Source: Bacillus methanolicus
GTDB lineage: Bacteria; Bacillota; Bacilli; Bacillales; Cytobacillaceae
DNA length: 64,000 nt
Reading direction: 5' to 3'
Assembly (NCBI RefSeq): GCF_028888695.1
Contig: NZ_PNFF01000001.1
Coordinates: forward strand, 1,559,501-1,623,500
The notes beneath the pieces are model-generated. The model was not told the DNA's origin. It was given only the letters and a program-made list of their open reading frames with translations, and searched no databases. The position numbers and the translations under genes are program-made. Shown in pieces: positions 49,440 through 59,371 of the stretch (position 1 is the stretch's first letter; each line of letters starts with the position of its first letter).

Positions 49440-51152
49440 TTAGAGCTTCAAAGTTTCTTTCGCCGGTGCATCTTCAAAGTAATCAGTCACCGCACCTCTT
49501 GACGCACAGGAAACGAGTCTCGCATATTTCGCCAATGCTCCTCTGGTTGGCAATGCAGGCGGCTCCCAGTTTCGTTTTCGTTCTTCAAATTCACTTTCTG
49601 TCAAAGCAACCGAAATCTCTTGCGTTTCACTGTCAATGGTGATCATGTCACCATTTTGAATAAAGGCGATCGGACCGCCGACTTGTGCTTCCGGAGCAAT
49701 ATGACCGACTACAAGGCCATGGGTTCCTCCTGAGAAACGGCCGTCTGTTAAAAGCGCTACGCTTTCGCCAAGTCCTTTTCCGACAAGAATTCCGGAAATG
49801 GAGAGCATTTCAGGCATTCCAGGACCGCCTTTAGGCCCTTCATAGCGGATAACTAATACATCCCCCGGTTGTATTTCTCCGTTTAAAACTGCTTTCGTAG
49901 CTGATTCTTCGTCATCAAATACTTTCGCTGGTCCGGTATGCCGTGTTACTTTTAAGCCTGAAACTTTTGCTACTGCACCGGCAGGCGCAAGGTTCCCTTT
50001 TAAAACGACAAGAGGGCCTTTTTCCTTGAGCGGCTTATCAAGTGGATAAATGATTTTTTGGCCTTCTTTCAAGTCAGGGGCTTCAGCAAGGTTTTCTGCC
50101 AATGTTTTTCCGGTAACTGTCAAGCAGTCTCCATGCAACAGGCCGGCATTAAGCAGCATTTTCATTACAGCCTGTACTCCTCCAGCCTCATGCAAGTCCT
50201 GCATAACGTATTTGCCGCTTGGCTTCAAGTCAGCGATATGCGGAACTTTTTTCTGAATCCGGTTAAAATCTTCAAGTGAAAGATCAACTTCGGCAGCATG
50301 GGCAATCGCCATTAAATGTAAAATCGCATTTGTTGATCCGCCTAAAGCCATTACAACGGTAATCGCATTTTCAAATGCTTTTTTCGTTAAAATATCACGG
50401 GGGCGAATATCTTGTTCAAGCAAACGGTAAACAGCTCGTCCCGCTTCATAACAATCATTTCGTTTCTCATCTGTTTCTGCAGGGTTCGAAGAACTTCCCG
50501 GCAAGCTCATACCGAGTGCTTCAATCGCGCTTGCCATTGTATTGGCAGTATACATTCCTCCGCAAGAACCGGCGCCGGGACATGCATGACATTCAATCTT
50601 ATGCAGGCCTTCCCTATCGATATCTCCTTTATTATATTGGCCGACACCTTCAAAAGCGGAAACGATATCAATATCTTTTCCATTTAATTTTCCAGGTTTG
50701 ATTGTTCCTCCATAAACAAACAAAGAAGGCAAATTCATTCTCGCAATGGCCATCAAACAACCGGGCATGTTTTTATCACAGCCTCCGATTGCGACAAAAC
50801 CATCTAAATTTTCAGCACCTACAACCGTTTCAATCGAATCGGCAATGAGATCACGGCTCGGCAGGGAATATCTCATTCCCTCTGTTCCCATAGAAATCCC
50901 GTCCGAAACGGTAATCGTATTAAATACAAGCGGTGCACCGCCTGCATCCTTTGCACCTTCTTTCGCTTTGAAGGCTAGTTCATTAATATGTATGTTGCAA
51001 GGGGTTACCTCGCTCCATGTACTGGCAATCCCGATCATCGGTTTTTTGAAATCCTCATCGGTAAACCCAACTGCCCGAAGCATTGCTCGGTTCGGAGCTC
51101 TTCTTTCATCATCACTAATTACATGGCTGCGAATTCTTAAGTCTCTAGTCAT
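49440..51152 (-). CDS. ilvD: dihydroxy-acid dehydratase
   Basis: A 570-residue iron-sulfur enzyme that dehydrates dihydroxy-acids to 2-oxo acids in valine, leucine and isoleucine synthesis. Cluster Cys residues lie in [12 protein letters not shown] and [12 protein letters not shown], and the C-terminal [15 protein letters not shown] is characteristic. GGAGG precedes the ATG. A perfect cre palindrome and a CodY-like box lie upstream, consistent with nutrient control. It is probably followed by brxA at a 78-base distance, either as an operon or separately. Confidence 0.97.
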   Translation of the reverse strand: MTRDLRIRSHVISDDERRAPNRAMLRAVGFTDEDFKKPMIGIASTWSEVTPCNIHINELAFKAKEGAKDAGGAPLVFNTITVSDGISMGTEGMRYSLPSRDLIADSIETVVGAENLDGFVAIGGCDKNMPGCLMAIARMNLPSLFVYGGTIKPGKLNGKDIDIVSAFEGVGQYNKGDIDREGLHKIECHACPGAGSCGGMYTANTMASAIEALGMSLPGSSSNPAETDEKRNDCYEAGRAVYRLLEQDIRPRDILTKKAFENAITVVMALGGSTNAILHLMAIAHAAEVDLSLEDFNRIQKKVPHIADLKPSGKYVMQDLHEAGGVQAVMKMLLNAGLLHGDCLTVTGKTLAENLAEAPDLKEGQKIIYPLDKPLKEKGPLVVLKGNLAPAGAVAKVSGLKVTRHTGPAKVFDDEESATKAVLNGEIQPGDVLVIRYEGPKGGPGMPEMLSISGILVGKGLGESVALLTDGRFSGGTHGLVVGHIAPEAQVGGPIAFIQNGDMITIDSETQEISVALTESEFEERKRNWEPPALPTRGALAKYARLVSCASRGAVTDYFEDAPAKETLKL

Positions 51153-51203
51153 CTGATCTTCCTCCGAATTTTATTTTCTTTCAAATATAGACCTTTTCAC
51201 AAA

Positions 51204-51218
51204 AATTTTCAATAATTT
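51204..51218 (-). promoter_or_regulatory. CodY-like box before ilvD
   Basis: AATTTTCAATAATTT differs from the AATTTTCWGAAAATT consensus at three positions, within the range of functional boxes. It lies about 52 bases upstream of the start codon. Confidence 0.4.
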
Positions 51219-51246
51219 TGTAAAATTTTAATGTTTTTGATTATTT

Positions 51247-51260
51247 GAAAACGTTTTCAA
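51247..51260. promoter_or_regulatory. perfect cre palindrome before ilvD
   Basis: TGAAAACGTTTTCA is a fully symmetric match to the CcpA site consensus, 95 bases upstream of ilvD. At this distance it may activate rather than block. Confidence 0.7.
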
Positions 51261-51325
51261 AATTAAATTTGCGTTAATTGTCGTTAATTGCGGAAAAAAT
51301 ATAATATTTGGTTACAATTTAATAA

Positions 51326-51475
51326 TCGCGGTTATTTTGAAAAAATAGCTGTTATACCAAAATTATCGCAGTTATTTTTAAAAAATCGCTGTTATATCAA
51401 AATTATCGCAGTTATATTGAAAAAATCGCAATAATATCAAAATAATCGCAATAATAATGAATTTAGCGGTAAATT
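51326..51475. repeat. 20-nt degenerate tandem array (TCGC family)
   Basis: ATCGC-type units begin at 51326, 51346, 51366, 51386, 51406, 51426, 51446 and 51466, exactly 20 bases apart. Alternate units read GCAGTTAT and GCTGTTAT, so a 40-base period is present too. Confidence 0.9.
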
Positions 51476-51510
51476 CAAAAAAAGGGACTAACCATTGAAG
51501 GTTAATCCCT
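51475..51510 (-). terminator. terminator after ypgR
   Basis: The stem GGGATTAACC/GGTTAGTCCC is followed by a T run on the minus strand and overlaps the end of ypgR. Confidence 0.85.
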
Positions 51511-52656
51511 TTCGTTTGTTCGACTATCTTGTTTTCTTGCTTCGGTCATTTGCTTCCAGACGGATCCCTTCGCTTCCTCGCCGCCTTTAATCCGGGCGAT
51601 CGCAAGCTTTACTTGCATACTTACTTCAAATTCAGGATCATCCTCAGCAGCTTTTAAAGCAGGAAGCGCCCTTTCATCGCCTACCTCATACAAAAACATG
51701 GCGGCACGCCAGCGGACAAGTTTGCTCTCATCTTTCAACGCTTCCATCATTTCGTCCATTGCTTCTTCAAATCCTAAATCAGATAAGCAATCTCCTGCCG
51801 TCCTTCTTACCGTAACCGTTTTATCTTTTAGGCCCTTATAAAGCAACGGCAGAACTCTTTTATCTTCAATCATTCCAAGATAAACAACTGCGAGCCTTCT
51901 AATCGACGCCTTTTCGTCATGAAGTGCTTTTTCCAAAAGAGGGAGATCCTCGATTGTCGGGTCATCCATTTGTTCGAGCAGCTGATACCGTTTTCTCCAA
52001 TCCGGATCATTTAAATCGTCAAGGGAAACTTTTTTCCTTTCCCGAATTTGTTTTCCTTGATTTTTTTTATCAGGATCTTTCGCAGCTTTTACAAGCGCTT
52101 CAAGCCTATCATCGGGATAGGCAGCCATTAATTCCTCTTTAACATCATGGCCGATCTGATCGAAATCTCCGTAGCGGACACCAAACTCTTTCCATTTTCG
52201 TTCTATCACAATATTGTCATTCGGGTCTTGCGCTCGTTTAATTGCATTAATAAAATTTTCCGGCAGTCCATACCGTCTTTCTTCCGTACCGTCGATTAAC
52301 TTAATTTGCATCGGAATGCCTTTATACATCTGAACTTGAACTTTAATTTCACCAAAATGGTCATTTACGGCTGATTCTGGCTCACTATCGTCATCTTGGT
52401 CTTCCCCGAAAGCTTCCCTTACTTTTGGCAAAATAGTTTTCCAGTCATACTTCGCATTTCTTTCAACGGCTAAAAAATCTGCAACATGATAAACACCTTT
52501 TACACCTTCAATTTCGAGGATGTTCCGGATGACTTCCGGTGCACCTTCACTCGTTTCTTTTTTATAGTTGTTCCTCTTCCCCATCGGAAGTTCTTCATCG
52601 AGAATGATTTTCATCGTATTGGGGCTTGGAGTAGGTTCGATTGCAATTATTTTCAT
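51502..52656 (-). CDS. ypgR: YpgR/CvfC protein, Nfu-N plus HEAT repeats
   Basis: A 384-residue soluble protein. The N-terminal region (about 1-85) is like the Nfu N-terminal scaffold domain (AIEPTPSPNTMKIILDEELPMG). The C-terminal part (about 210-370) is a run of HEAT-type repeats (ASIRRLAVVYLGMIEDKRVLPLLYKGL and similar). This is the architecture of the staphylococcal virulence factor CvfC and Bacillus YpgR. The NfuA-type CxxC iron site is missing from the N-terminal part, so a cluster role is unclear. It is monocistronic. Confidence 0.85.
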   Translation of the reverse strand: MKIIAIEPTPSPNTMKIILDEELPMGKRNNYKKETSEGAPEVIRNILEIEGVKGVYHVADFLAVERNAKYDWKTILPKVREAFGEDQDDDSEPESAVNDHFGEIKVQVQMYKGIPMQIKLIDGTEERRYGLPENFINAIKRAQDPNDNIVIERKWKEFGVRYGDFDQIGHDVKEELMAAYPDDRLEALVKAAKDPDKKNQGKQIRERKKVSLDDLNDPDWRKRYQLLEQMDDPTIEDLPLLEKALHDEKASIRRLAVVYLGMIEDKRVLPLLYKGLKDKTVTVRRTAGDCLSDLGFEEAMDEMMEALKDESKLVRWRAAMFLYEVGDERALPALKAAEDDPEFEVSMQVKLAIARIKGGEEAKGSVWKQMTEARKQDSRTNERD

Positions 52657-52748
52657 CTGGCTTCATCCTTTTTCAACATAATCACATTGTTTATTTATTT
52701 TAACATACGGTTATGGTCGATTCACATTTTGTGCTTGTCTTAGTCTTA

Positions 52749-52779
52749 TAAAAAAAACCCGGCATCAAAATTCACCGGG
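52749..52779 (-). terminator. terminator after the ABC-F gene
   Basis: The stem CCCGG/CCGGG is followed by eight T on the minus strand. Confidence 0.85.
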
Positions 52780-52793
52780 CAATAAATTGCTGT

Positions 52794-54677
52794 TTATTCA
52801 TTTTCTGCGAGCTCTGATAAATAAGTCCAGCGTTCAATTAAATGTTCAAGTTTTTCATTAAGCTCCGCTTCTTCTTCCACAAGCTTCTGGGCTTTTTCAA
52901 AATCGCTGCCTGTATTCGCCATTTCCTCTGAAACTTCACGTAGACGGGATTCAATTTTTTCGATATGATCATCAATCTCTTCCCACTCTTTTTTCTCTTT
53001 AAAGGTCATTCTTTTCTTCTTCGGTTTTTCTTGTGCAGGCGTCTTCTCTTGTTTTTTAGGCTGCTTACTATTGACTGTGGCTGACTGTTTTTCCAAATAC
53101 TCGGTATAGTTTCCGTAAAAAAAGTCAATGATTCCATCGCCTTTTAATACGAGAAGCTGTTCGGCAACTTTATCAAGGAAATAGCGGTCATGGGATACGG
53201 TTATGACAACCCCTGGAAAATCCTCCAAATAATCTTCAAGAACCGTCAATGTTTGCGTATCAAGATCATTGGTCGGCTCGTCCAACAGGAGGACATTTGG
53301 TTCCTCCATCAGGATTTTCAATAAATAGAGGCGGCGCTTTTCCCCGCCGGACAATTTTCTGATTGGCGTTCCGTGGGTATGCATGGGAAAAAGAAATCGT
53401 TCAAGCATCTGGGCAGCGGAAATCGTTTTTCCGTCAGATGTTTGGACCACTTGAGCGGTTTCTTTCAAATATTCGATCATCCGCTTGTTTTCATCCATGT
53501 CCTCGCTTTCTTGCGTGTAAAAAGCGGTTTTAACCGTTTGGCCGGCAATGAAATCCCCGTGATCGAGCGGAATTTTTCCGGCAAGAATATTGAGAAGTGT
53601 GGATTTCCCTGTGCCGTTCCGGCCGATGATTCCAATTCTGTCACCGGGTTTTACAAGCAAGTTAAAATCTTTTAAAATGACTTGGTTTCCATATGCTTTA
53701 GAAGCAGATTTCAGTTCAAATACTTGTTTTCCAAGCCTGCTTCCGCTTAACGCAATATCCAGCTTTTCACTGCTTTTTACATTTGACAGCTGTTCATCCA
53801 ATTTTTCAAAGCGTTGAATTCTTGCTTTTTGTTTTGTTGATCTTGCTTTTGCGCCTCTCCTGATCCACTCAAGTTCACGGCGGTACAGGTTCTTTCTTTT
53901 TTCAATTGTTGCTTGTTCGTTTTCTTCACGGATTGCTTTCGCTTCTAGAAAAGCAGCATAATTCCCTTTATAACTGAATAAATTTCCTCCGTCCAATTCA
54001 AAAATACGGTTTGTTACCCGATCAAGGAAATAACGGTCATGGGTGACAAGCAAAAGAGATCCACTGTATCTCGCCAAATATTCTTCAAGCCATTTGACAG
54101 ATTCGTAGTCAAGATGGTTTGTAGGCTCATCAAGGATCAAGAGGTCGGGTTCTTGAATCAACACTTGGGCAAGTGCTACCCGTTTCTTTTGCCCACCGGA
54201 TAGTTCTCCAATCTTTTTATTAACATCTTCAATTCCCAATTTTGTTAAGATAGATTTCGCGTTTGTGCTTGTATCCCATGCATCCATCGAATCCATTTTC
54301 CGCTGATAATCAAACACTCGTTCTTGAAGTGCTTGATTATTTGGCAAGTGAGTTAGTTCCAATAGCGCTTGTTCATATTCCCGCAGTAATCGGAAAACGG
54401 GCGCATCACCTTCAAAAACTTGTTCCAAAACGGTCAATTCATGGTTTAAATCAGGTTTCTGAGCTAAATAAGAGATTTTATAATCCTTTGCACAGACAAT
54501 TTTGCCTGAATCCGGAATATCTACTCCGGCGACAATTTTCAGCAAAGATGATTTCCCTGTGCCGTTTACGCCAATTAAGCCTACTCTTTCTTTTTCCAAA
54601 ATTGTAAAGGAAATGTCGCGAAACAGCTGTTTCTCTCCATATGTTTTTGATACTTGTTCAATCGAAATCATTTTCAT
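52794..54677 (-). CDS. ABC-F family ribosome-associated ATPase
   Basis: A 627-residue protein with two ABC ATPase domains (Walker A GVNGTGKSS and GRNGTGKST, signatures LSGGQKKR and LSGGEKRR), joined by a charged linker, and a Lys/Glu-rich C-terminal coiled coil. It has no membrane part. ABC-F proteins act on the ribosome E site. The length and C-terminal coiled coil resemble Uup/YfmR, which helps stalled ribosomes. Its ATG overlaps the ypgQ stop (ATGA), so it is coupled to it. Confidence 0.92.
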   Translation of the reverse strand: MKMISIEQVSKTYGEKQLFRDISFTILEKERVGLIGVNGTGKSSLLKIVAGVDIPDSGKIVCAKDYKISYLAQKPDLNHELTVLEQVFEGDAPVFRLLREYEQALLELTHLPNNQALQERVFDYQRKMDSMDAWDTSTNAKSILTKLGIEDVNKKIGELSGGQKKRVALAQVLIQEPDLLILDEPTNHLDYESVKWLEEYLARYSGSLLLVTHDRYFLDRVTNRIFELDGGNLFSYKGNYAAFLEAKAIREENEQATIEKRKNLYRRELEWIRRGAKARSTKQKARIQRFEKLDEQLSNVKSSEKLDIALSGSRLGKQVFELKSASKAYGNQVILKDFNLLVKPGDRIGIIGRNGTGKSTLLNILAGKIPLDHGDFIAGQTVKTAFYTQESEDMDENKRMIEYLKETAQVVQTSDGKTISAAQMLERFLFPMHTHGTPIRKLSGGEKRRLYLLKILMEEPNVLLLDEPTNDLDTQTLTVLEDYLEDFPGVVITVSHDRYFLDKVAEQLLVLKGDGIIDFFYGNYTEYLEKQSATVNSKQPKKQEKTPAQEKPKKKRMTFKEKKEWEEIDDHIEKIESRLREVSEEMANTGSDFEKAQKLVEEEAELNEKLEHLIERWTYLSELAENE

Positions 54678-55321
54678 TCTTGACCATTCCATTCGCTGTA
54701 AAATTGATTCAAAAATGCTTCCATAAATTGATGGCGTTCTCTAGCCATTTCTTTGGCCGTTGCTGTATGTAAGCTGTCTTTTATTTTAAGAAGCTTTTCA
54801 TAAAAATGATGAATAGAAGAGGTTTCACCATTTCGGTACTCTTCAACCGTCATGTTTTCACGTACGGAAAGGCTCGGATCAAATATTGGCTGACCTTTCT
54901 TTCCGCCATATGCAAATGCTCTGGCAATGCCGATCGCCCCAATGGCATCAAGCCTGTCTGCATCCTGAACGATTTTAGCTTCGGCTAAAGACAGCTTCGG
55001 GCCATTTCCCCCTTTAAAAGAGATCGAAAAGATAATCTCCGTAATATGCTTTTTTATCGCCGGAGGCAAATCAAGCACTTCCATGAAGCTTGCAAGTTTG
55101 TACCGGCCTTCTTCTTGACTGTTATTTAATTTATCATCCGGGATGTCGTGGAGCAGCGCTGCCATCTCAATAATAAACGGATCACCGGATTGTTCTTTTT
55201 TCGATATATATAAAGCATTCCGCCTTACGCGGTCAACATGATGCCAGTCATGCCCCGTCGATTCACGGCCCAACACATGTTTGACGAATGCTTCTGTTCT
55301 CTTAATTATTTTCTCTTGCAT
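54674..55321 (-). CDS. ypgQ: HD-domain phosphohydrolase YpgQ
   Basis: A 215-residue metal-dependent hydrolase. The first HD His lies in GHDWHHVDRV and the HD pair in LLHDIPDDK, with a further Asp in IVQDADRLDAIG. Bacillus YpgQ hydrolyses nucleotides in vitro. ATG 55321 is chosen because GAAGGTG lies five bases upstream; the frame runs further without a site. It lies 80 bases after degV and its stop overlaps the ABC-F start by four bases. Confidence 0.9.
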   Translation of the reverse strand: MQEKIIKRTEAFVKHVLGRESTGHDWHHVDRVRRNALYISKKEQSGDPFIIEMAALLHDIPDDKLNNSQEEGRYKLASFMEVLDLPPAIKKHITEIIFSISFKGGNGPKLSLAEAKIVQDADRLDAIGAIGIARAFAYGGKKGQPIFDPSLSVRENMTVEEYRNGETSSIHHFYEKLLKIKDSLHTATAKEMARERHQFMEAFLNQFYSEWNGQE

Positions 55322-55401
55322 GAAGACACCTTCTTTCATCCCGAATTTAATTTTAGCATGAAAGAAAGAGAGCCGTAAAAAAGAAAAGTGCCTTGACAGC
55401 A

Positions 55402-56250
55402 CTATTTCAAATCACGGAACCAGCTGATTCCAAGTGTATGTTCGCCTGCGTGGACACCGATGGTAGCACCAAGCGGGCAGCAAATGAACCGGATGTCCGG
55501 AAACTCTGCCTCAAGCTCTGATTGCCATGATTTTGCTGAATCTTCATGAAGCCCGTATAATATATATACTTCCTTAAACGAATGCTTCTCCAAGGATTCT
55601 CGCAAATACGCAGCAATCTTTTCCTTTGCTTTTTTTTCGCTTCTCGCTTTTTCTTTTACATTGAGACTGCCGTTTTCAATCGTAATGATCGGCTTAATGC
55701 TCAGCATGCTTCCCAGCAAAAATTGTACTCCCGACATTCTTCCGCTGCGATGAAGCTGTTCAAGACTTCCGATTAGAACGTATGTTTCATTGCTCTCGGC
55801 GACCTGTTCTATTCTTTTTTTCGTTTCCTGTATGCTTAACCCTGAATCAATGCAGCTTATTCCTAATTTGATTAGGGCTGACAAAGGATAGGTTAGAATT
55901 TTTGAATCGATTGTAGTAACAGGAATATCAACCATTTGCGCCGCTTGTTCACTTGAAGAAACCGTTCCGCTTAAATTTGAAGATACATGTACGGAAATAA
56001 TATAGTCATAGGTTTCCGACAGACTTGTATAAAGTTTGCGAAATTCTCCGATCGATGGCTGAGAGGTTTTCGGCGGTGTTTTTAACGATTTCAGCCTTTC
56101 AAACAGCTGATGCGGCGAAAGTTCGATGCCATCTAAAAATTCCTCTTCATCAAGAAGAATTGTCATTGGAATCGTGTAAACATCGGGATGGTTTTTTAGT
56201 TCTTCATCAATATATGCAGTGCTGTCTGTGACCCAGGCAACCCGTGCCAT
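55402..56250 (-). CDS. DegV family fatty-acid binding protein
   Basis: A 282-residue protein of the DegV (FakB) family. The N-terminal VAWVTDSTAYI is the first strand and holds a DST-like serine. The TQPSIGEF-type segment and the HVSSNLSGTVSSS loop contact a fatty acid carboxylate. FakB proteins present fatty acids to the FakA kinase. The GGGGGAGATTTA site precedes the ATG. It heads a likely operon with ypgQ and the ABC-F gene. Confidence 0.92.
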   Translation of the reverse strand: MARVAWVTDSTAYIDEELKNHPDVYTIPMTILLDEEEFLDGIELSPHQLFERLKSLKTPPKTSQPSIGEFRKLYTSLSETYDYIISVHVSSNLSGTVSSSEQAAQMVDIPVTTIDSKILTYPLSALIKLGISCIDSGLSIQETKKRIEQVAESNETYVLIGSLEQLHRSGRMSGVQFLLGSMLSIKPIITIENGSLNVKEKARSEKKAKEKIAAYLRESLEKHSFKEVYILYGLHEDSAKSWQSELEAEFPDIRFICCPLGATIGVHAGEHTLGISWFRDLK

Positions 56251-56320
56251 TAAATCTCCCCCTTTATATTTATATATTCTTCTTTTTTAAAATAAGAATT
56301 AGTTGGGTACTATATAATAG

Positions 56321-56530
56321 ACTCATAAACTAGATTGAATGCTCATAAATGTGTTCGAAGGCTCATATATCAGAACGACCGCTCATATTTCAAAATCAGG
56401 GCTCATATCTCAGATCGACGGCTCATAAATTCAAATAAAGGCTCATTTATCAAATCGACGGCTCATATTTCAAAATCAGGGCTCATAATTTAATATAAAG
56501 GCTGATATATTTAAATAAAGACTCAACTAA
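56321..56530. repeat. 20-nt degenerate tandem array, second GCTCAT array
   Basis: Eleven units start exactly every 20 bases from 56321 to 56521, nearly all with (G/A)CTCAT. The unit GCTCATATTTCAAAATCAGG occurs unchanged at 56381 and 56461. It has the same family and orientation as the array at 6641-6930. Confidence 0.92.
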
Positions 56531-56627
56531 TTACAAAAATACCGTTCGACCACTATGTTTTGACTTCGATTAGAATCCTCGGATCGCAAAAATAAGTCTA
56601 CACTGCCACCACGTTAATGTCCTATAA
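56531..56627. other. intergenic region without a recognised feature
   Basis: About 100 bases between the array and the next terminator. Nothing recognised. Confidence 0.4.
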
Positions 56628-56655
56628 TAAAAAACCTTGCCAATTACGGCAAGGC
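56628..56655 (-). terminator. terminator of the hypothetical gene at 56750
   Basis: The stem GCCTTGCC/GGCAAGG is followed by six T on the minus strand. Confidence 0.85.
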
Positions 56656-56749
56656 CATCCGTTCTTAAAAATTTTCGAGATCTCCTAAATATTTTATGTA
56701 AATTTGCTGACATCCAATCATTGCGAAAAATACTCGTATCACCTGTTCA

Positions 56750-57280
56750 TTATACAATTGCAGTCAATTTTTTTAAAGTTTGAATCATGAAAGGAATCAT
56801 TTCTGCCAGATCATCAATTTGTTCTTCACTAATCAATCGATTAAAAGAAACAGACGTTTCACTTTTGATCCATTTGTTGTCTGCAGACGGATCGATAATG
56901 ATTTTTTGTGTGACGGTTCTGTTTTCTCCCCAAATTCCCTTTACCGTCTTCCATATTTTCTTATTGATCTCCGTGTCATTTTCATGCTCGGCGATAAAAA
57001 CGATCATAACATTTGAGCCGGAAAGCTTGACTGATTGGGCTGCAGGAAGCAGTTCTGCAGCCAGATTTTCAAGCTTTGCCTCCATTATGAATTTTGCAAT
57101 TATTTTTTGCGATTGAATTTCTCCAGCATCGATAAAAGAAATGTTAAATTCTCTTGAAAGCTTGGCCGTGTTTAGTAAATCATTTCGATCAATAACACGT
57201 ATTTCCCCGCTAAGATCAAGGTCATACACAGCACCTTCGATCACAACTTTCATATTTTCAAAAGCAGTAGGATCAAACAT
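56750..57280 (-). CDS. hypothetical protein, 176 residues
   Basis: A soluble protein I do not recognise. It has an alternating beta/alpha pattern (MKVVIEGAVYDLDLSGEIRVIDR at the N-terminus and TQKIIIDPSADNKWIKSE later). No catalytic motif, Cys cluster or membrane segment stands out. ATG 57280 follows TGGAG by seven bases. It is 39 bases downstream of fhs on the same strand and may be its operon partner. Confidence 0.6.
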   Translation of the reverse strand: MFDPTAFENMKVVIEGAVYDLDLSGEIRVIDRNDLLNTAKLSREFNISFIDAGEIQSQKIIAKFIMEAKLENLAAELLPAAQSVKLSGSNVMIVFIAEHENDTEINKKIWKTVKGIWGENRTVTQKIIIDPSADNKWIKSETSVSFNRLISEEQIDDLAEMIPFMIQTLKKLTAIV

Positions 57281-57318
57281 TGTATCACTCCACATTTCGC
57301 CTTGACAGGCACAATTGG

Positions 57319-59007
57319 CTAAAACAATCCAACAGCTCTTCCGTTTTCATCCACGTCCATTTTTAAGGCTGCGGGCTGTTTTGGCAAGCCCGGCATTGTC
57401 ATTACTTCTGCGGTTAAGGCAACAATGAACCCGGCACCGATTGATGGCTTTAACTCGCGAACAGTTATTGTAAAATCTGTTGGCCGTCCGAGCTTTCCAG
57501 GATTGTCTGTCAAAGAATACTGGGTTTTCGCCATGCATACAGGCAAATTGCCCCAGCCATTTGCTTCAAATTCGATCAGCTGTTTTTTCGCTTTAGGAGA
57601 AAATTCAACGTCTTTCCCTCCATATACTTTTTGAACGATGGTACGGATTTTCTCTTCCAACGGTTCCGAAAGATCGTATAAAGGAGAGAAATTCGCTTCT
57701 TTTTCTTCGATTACTCGTAATACGGTCTGCGCCAAGTCTACTCCGCCTGCACCGCCTTTTTCCCATACTTCCGTTAATGACACAGGAATATTTTCCCCTC
57801 TGCATAGGTTAAGAAGTGTTTGAATTTCGAGATCTGTATCGGTATGAAACTTGTTGATGGCCACAACATAAGGGAGACCAAAGCTTTCAATTGTTTCAAT
57901 ATGTTTTTTTAAATTGGCGAATCCCTGAGTCAATGCGCCGATATCTTCTTTCTTTAATTCGGATTTTAAGAGACCCCCATGCATTTTTAGGGCGCGAATC
58001 GTCGCAACAATGACGACAGCTTCCGGATGAAAACCTGCACTTCTTGCCTTAATATTCAAGAACTTTTCCGCACCTAAATCCGCACCAAAGCCTGCTTCGG
58101 TGACAACATAATCTGCTAGCTTTAATGCTGCAGTTGTCGCAATCACACTGTTGCAGCCATGGGCGATGTTGGCAAACGGTCCGCCATGAATTAACGCCGG
58201 AGTATGTTCAATTGTTTGAACGAGGTTTGGTTTTACAGCTTCCTTTAATAATAAAGCCAATGCCCCCTCAACCCCTAAATCTCCAACGGTTACCGGCTGT
58301 TTATCGTAATTATAGGCAATGACCATTCTAGAAAGCCTTCTTTTTAAATCCTCGAGGTCTTCAGCCAAGCATAAAACAGCCATGATTTCAGATGCAACCG
58401 TTATATCAAAGCCATCTTCTCGCGGCACTCCTTGTACAGGGCCGCCTAATCCAATCACAACTTTTCGCAGGGCACGGTCATTTAAGTCAAGAGCACGCTT
58501 CCATACAATCCTTCGCTGGTCAATCCGCAGTTCATTGCCTTGCTGCAGATGGTTATCAATTAATGCTGCCAGAGCATTGTTCGCTGTCGTTATCGCGTGG
58601 AGGTCGCCAGTGAAATGCAAATTGATGTCTTCCATCGGAAGTACTTGGGCATAGCCGCCCCCGGTTGCTCCTCCTTTAATTCCCATTGTTGGGCCAAGTG
58701 AAGGTTCGCGCAAAGCGATCATCGCCTTTTTGCCGATCTTGTTAAAAGCATCAGCAAGCCCGACAGTCACCGTTGATTTCCCTTCCCCGGCCGGAGTAGG
58801 ATTTATCGAGGTTACCAGAATGATTTTCCCATTTTCTTTTGTTTTCAATTTATTTAGTGTATCATAGGATAGCTTTGCTTTATATTTCCCATATAATTCA
58901 ATATCATCTTCAGTTAAACCTATTTTTTCTGCGATTTCACGAATCGGTTTCAGTTTTGCCATCTGGGCAATTTCAATGTCTGACTTAAATTCTGTTTTAA
59001 TTTCCAT
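57319..59007 (-). CDS. fhs: formate-tetrahydrofolate ligase
   Basis: A 562-residue cytosolic enzyme that joins formate to tetrahydrofolate with ATP, giving 10-formyl-THF for purine and N-formyl-Met synthesis. The P-loop is [10 protein letters not shown] near residue 71, and [27 protein letters not shown] and the C-terminal [12 protein letters not shown] are family signatures. It lies with thyB, dfrA and metA in the wider one-carbon group of the window. A dispersed element (copy D) lies about 90 bases upstream in the same orientation. Confidence 0.97.
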   Translation of the reverse strand: MEIKTEFKSDIEIAQMAKLKPIREIAEKIGLTEDDIELYGKYKAKLSYDTLNKLKTKENGKIILVTSINPTPAGEGKSTVTVGLADAFNKIGKKAMIALREPSLGPTMGIKGGATGGGYAQVLPMEDINLHFTGDLHAITTANNALAALIDNHLQQGNELRIDQRRIVWKRALDLNDRALRKVVIGLGGPVQGVPREDGFDITVASEIMAVLCLAEDLEDLKRRLSRMVIAYNYDKQPVTVGDLGVEGALALLLKEAVKPNLVQTIEHTPALIHGGPFANIAHGCNSVIATTAALKLADYVVTEAGFGADLGAEKFLNIKARSAGFHPEAVVIVATIRALKMHGGLLKSELKKEDIGALTQGFANLKKHIETIESFGLPYVVAINKFHTDTDLEIQTLLNLCRGENIPVSLTEVWEKGGAGGVDLAQTVLRVIEEKEANFSPLYDLSEPLEEKIRTIVQKVYGGKDVEFSPKAKKQLIEFEANGWGNLPVCMAKTQYSLTDNPGKLGRPTDFTITVRELKPSIGAGFIVALTAEVMTMPGLPKQPAALKMDVDENGRAVGLF

Positions 59008-59098
59008 GTCACTTTCCCCCTGAAAACATTCGAATAGTTATCCCCATTATTGTAACACCGGAATGCGCTTTCTAAGAGAAAAATATTCACTTTTTTTG

Positions 59099-59272
59099 TA
59101 GAAAAGGGGCGGAGCTGCGCTAACTAATATAGAAATGCCAACTTAATTTTTAGCAAGATACATGTTTAGCCTTGTAAATTTTTTTAGCTTGGCTCCGCTC
59201 ACACCGCCTTATTTTGTTGGTTTTGTTTTTAAATGAGACCTATTTCCATGTTAGGGTTGGGAGTAAAAACTT
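59099..59272 (-). repeat. dispersed ~175-bp element, copy D
   Basis: Minus orientation, the most diverged full copy. GAGCGGAGC replaces GAGCGAAGC of the other copies, and the TTTTAAACTC palindrome is degraded. It lies between the divergent fhs and metA genes. Confidence 0.82.
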
Positions 59273-59304
59273 ATAAAAGTTTTCTAAAATCAAAGTTTAC
59301 ATCA

Positions 59305-59333
59305 TTGCTGACTAAATGATTGGTAGTTATAAT
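59305..59333 (+). promoter_or_regulatory. sigma-A promoter of metA
   Basis: TTGCTG (59305-59310) and TATAAT (59328-59333) are 17 bases apart. Transcription would begin near 59340, leaving a leader of about 32 bases, too short for an S-box riboswitch. Confidence 0.75.
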
Positions 59334-59371
59334 AGAAATAATTGAAAATTGAAACGAAGGGGGATACGCGA

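Noticed and set aside
59273..59371. S-box riboswitch before metA
   Set aside because: The best promoter leaves a leader of about 32 bases, too short for the SAM-I fold.
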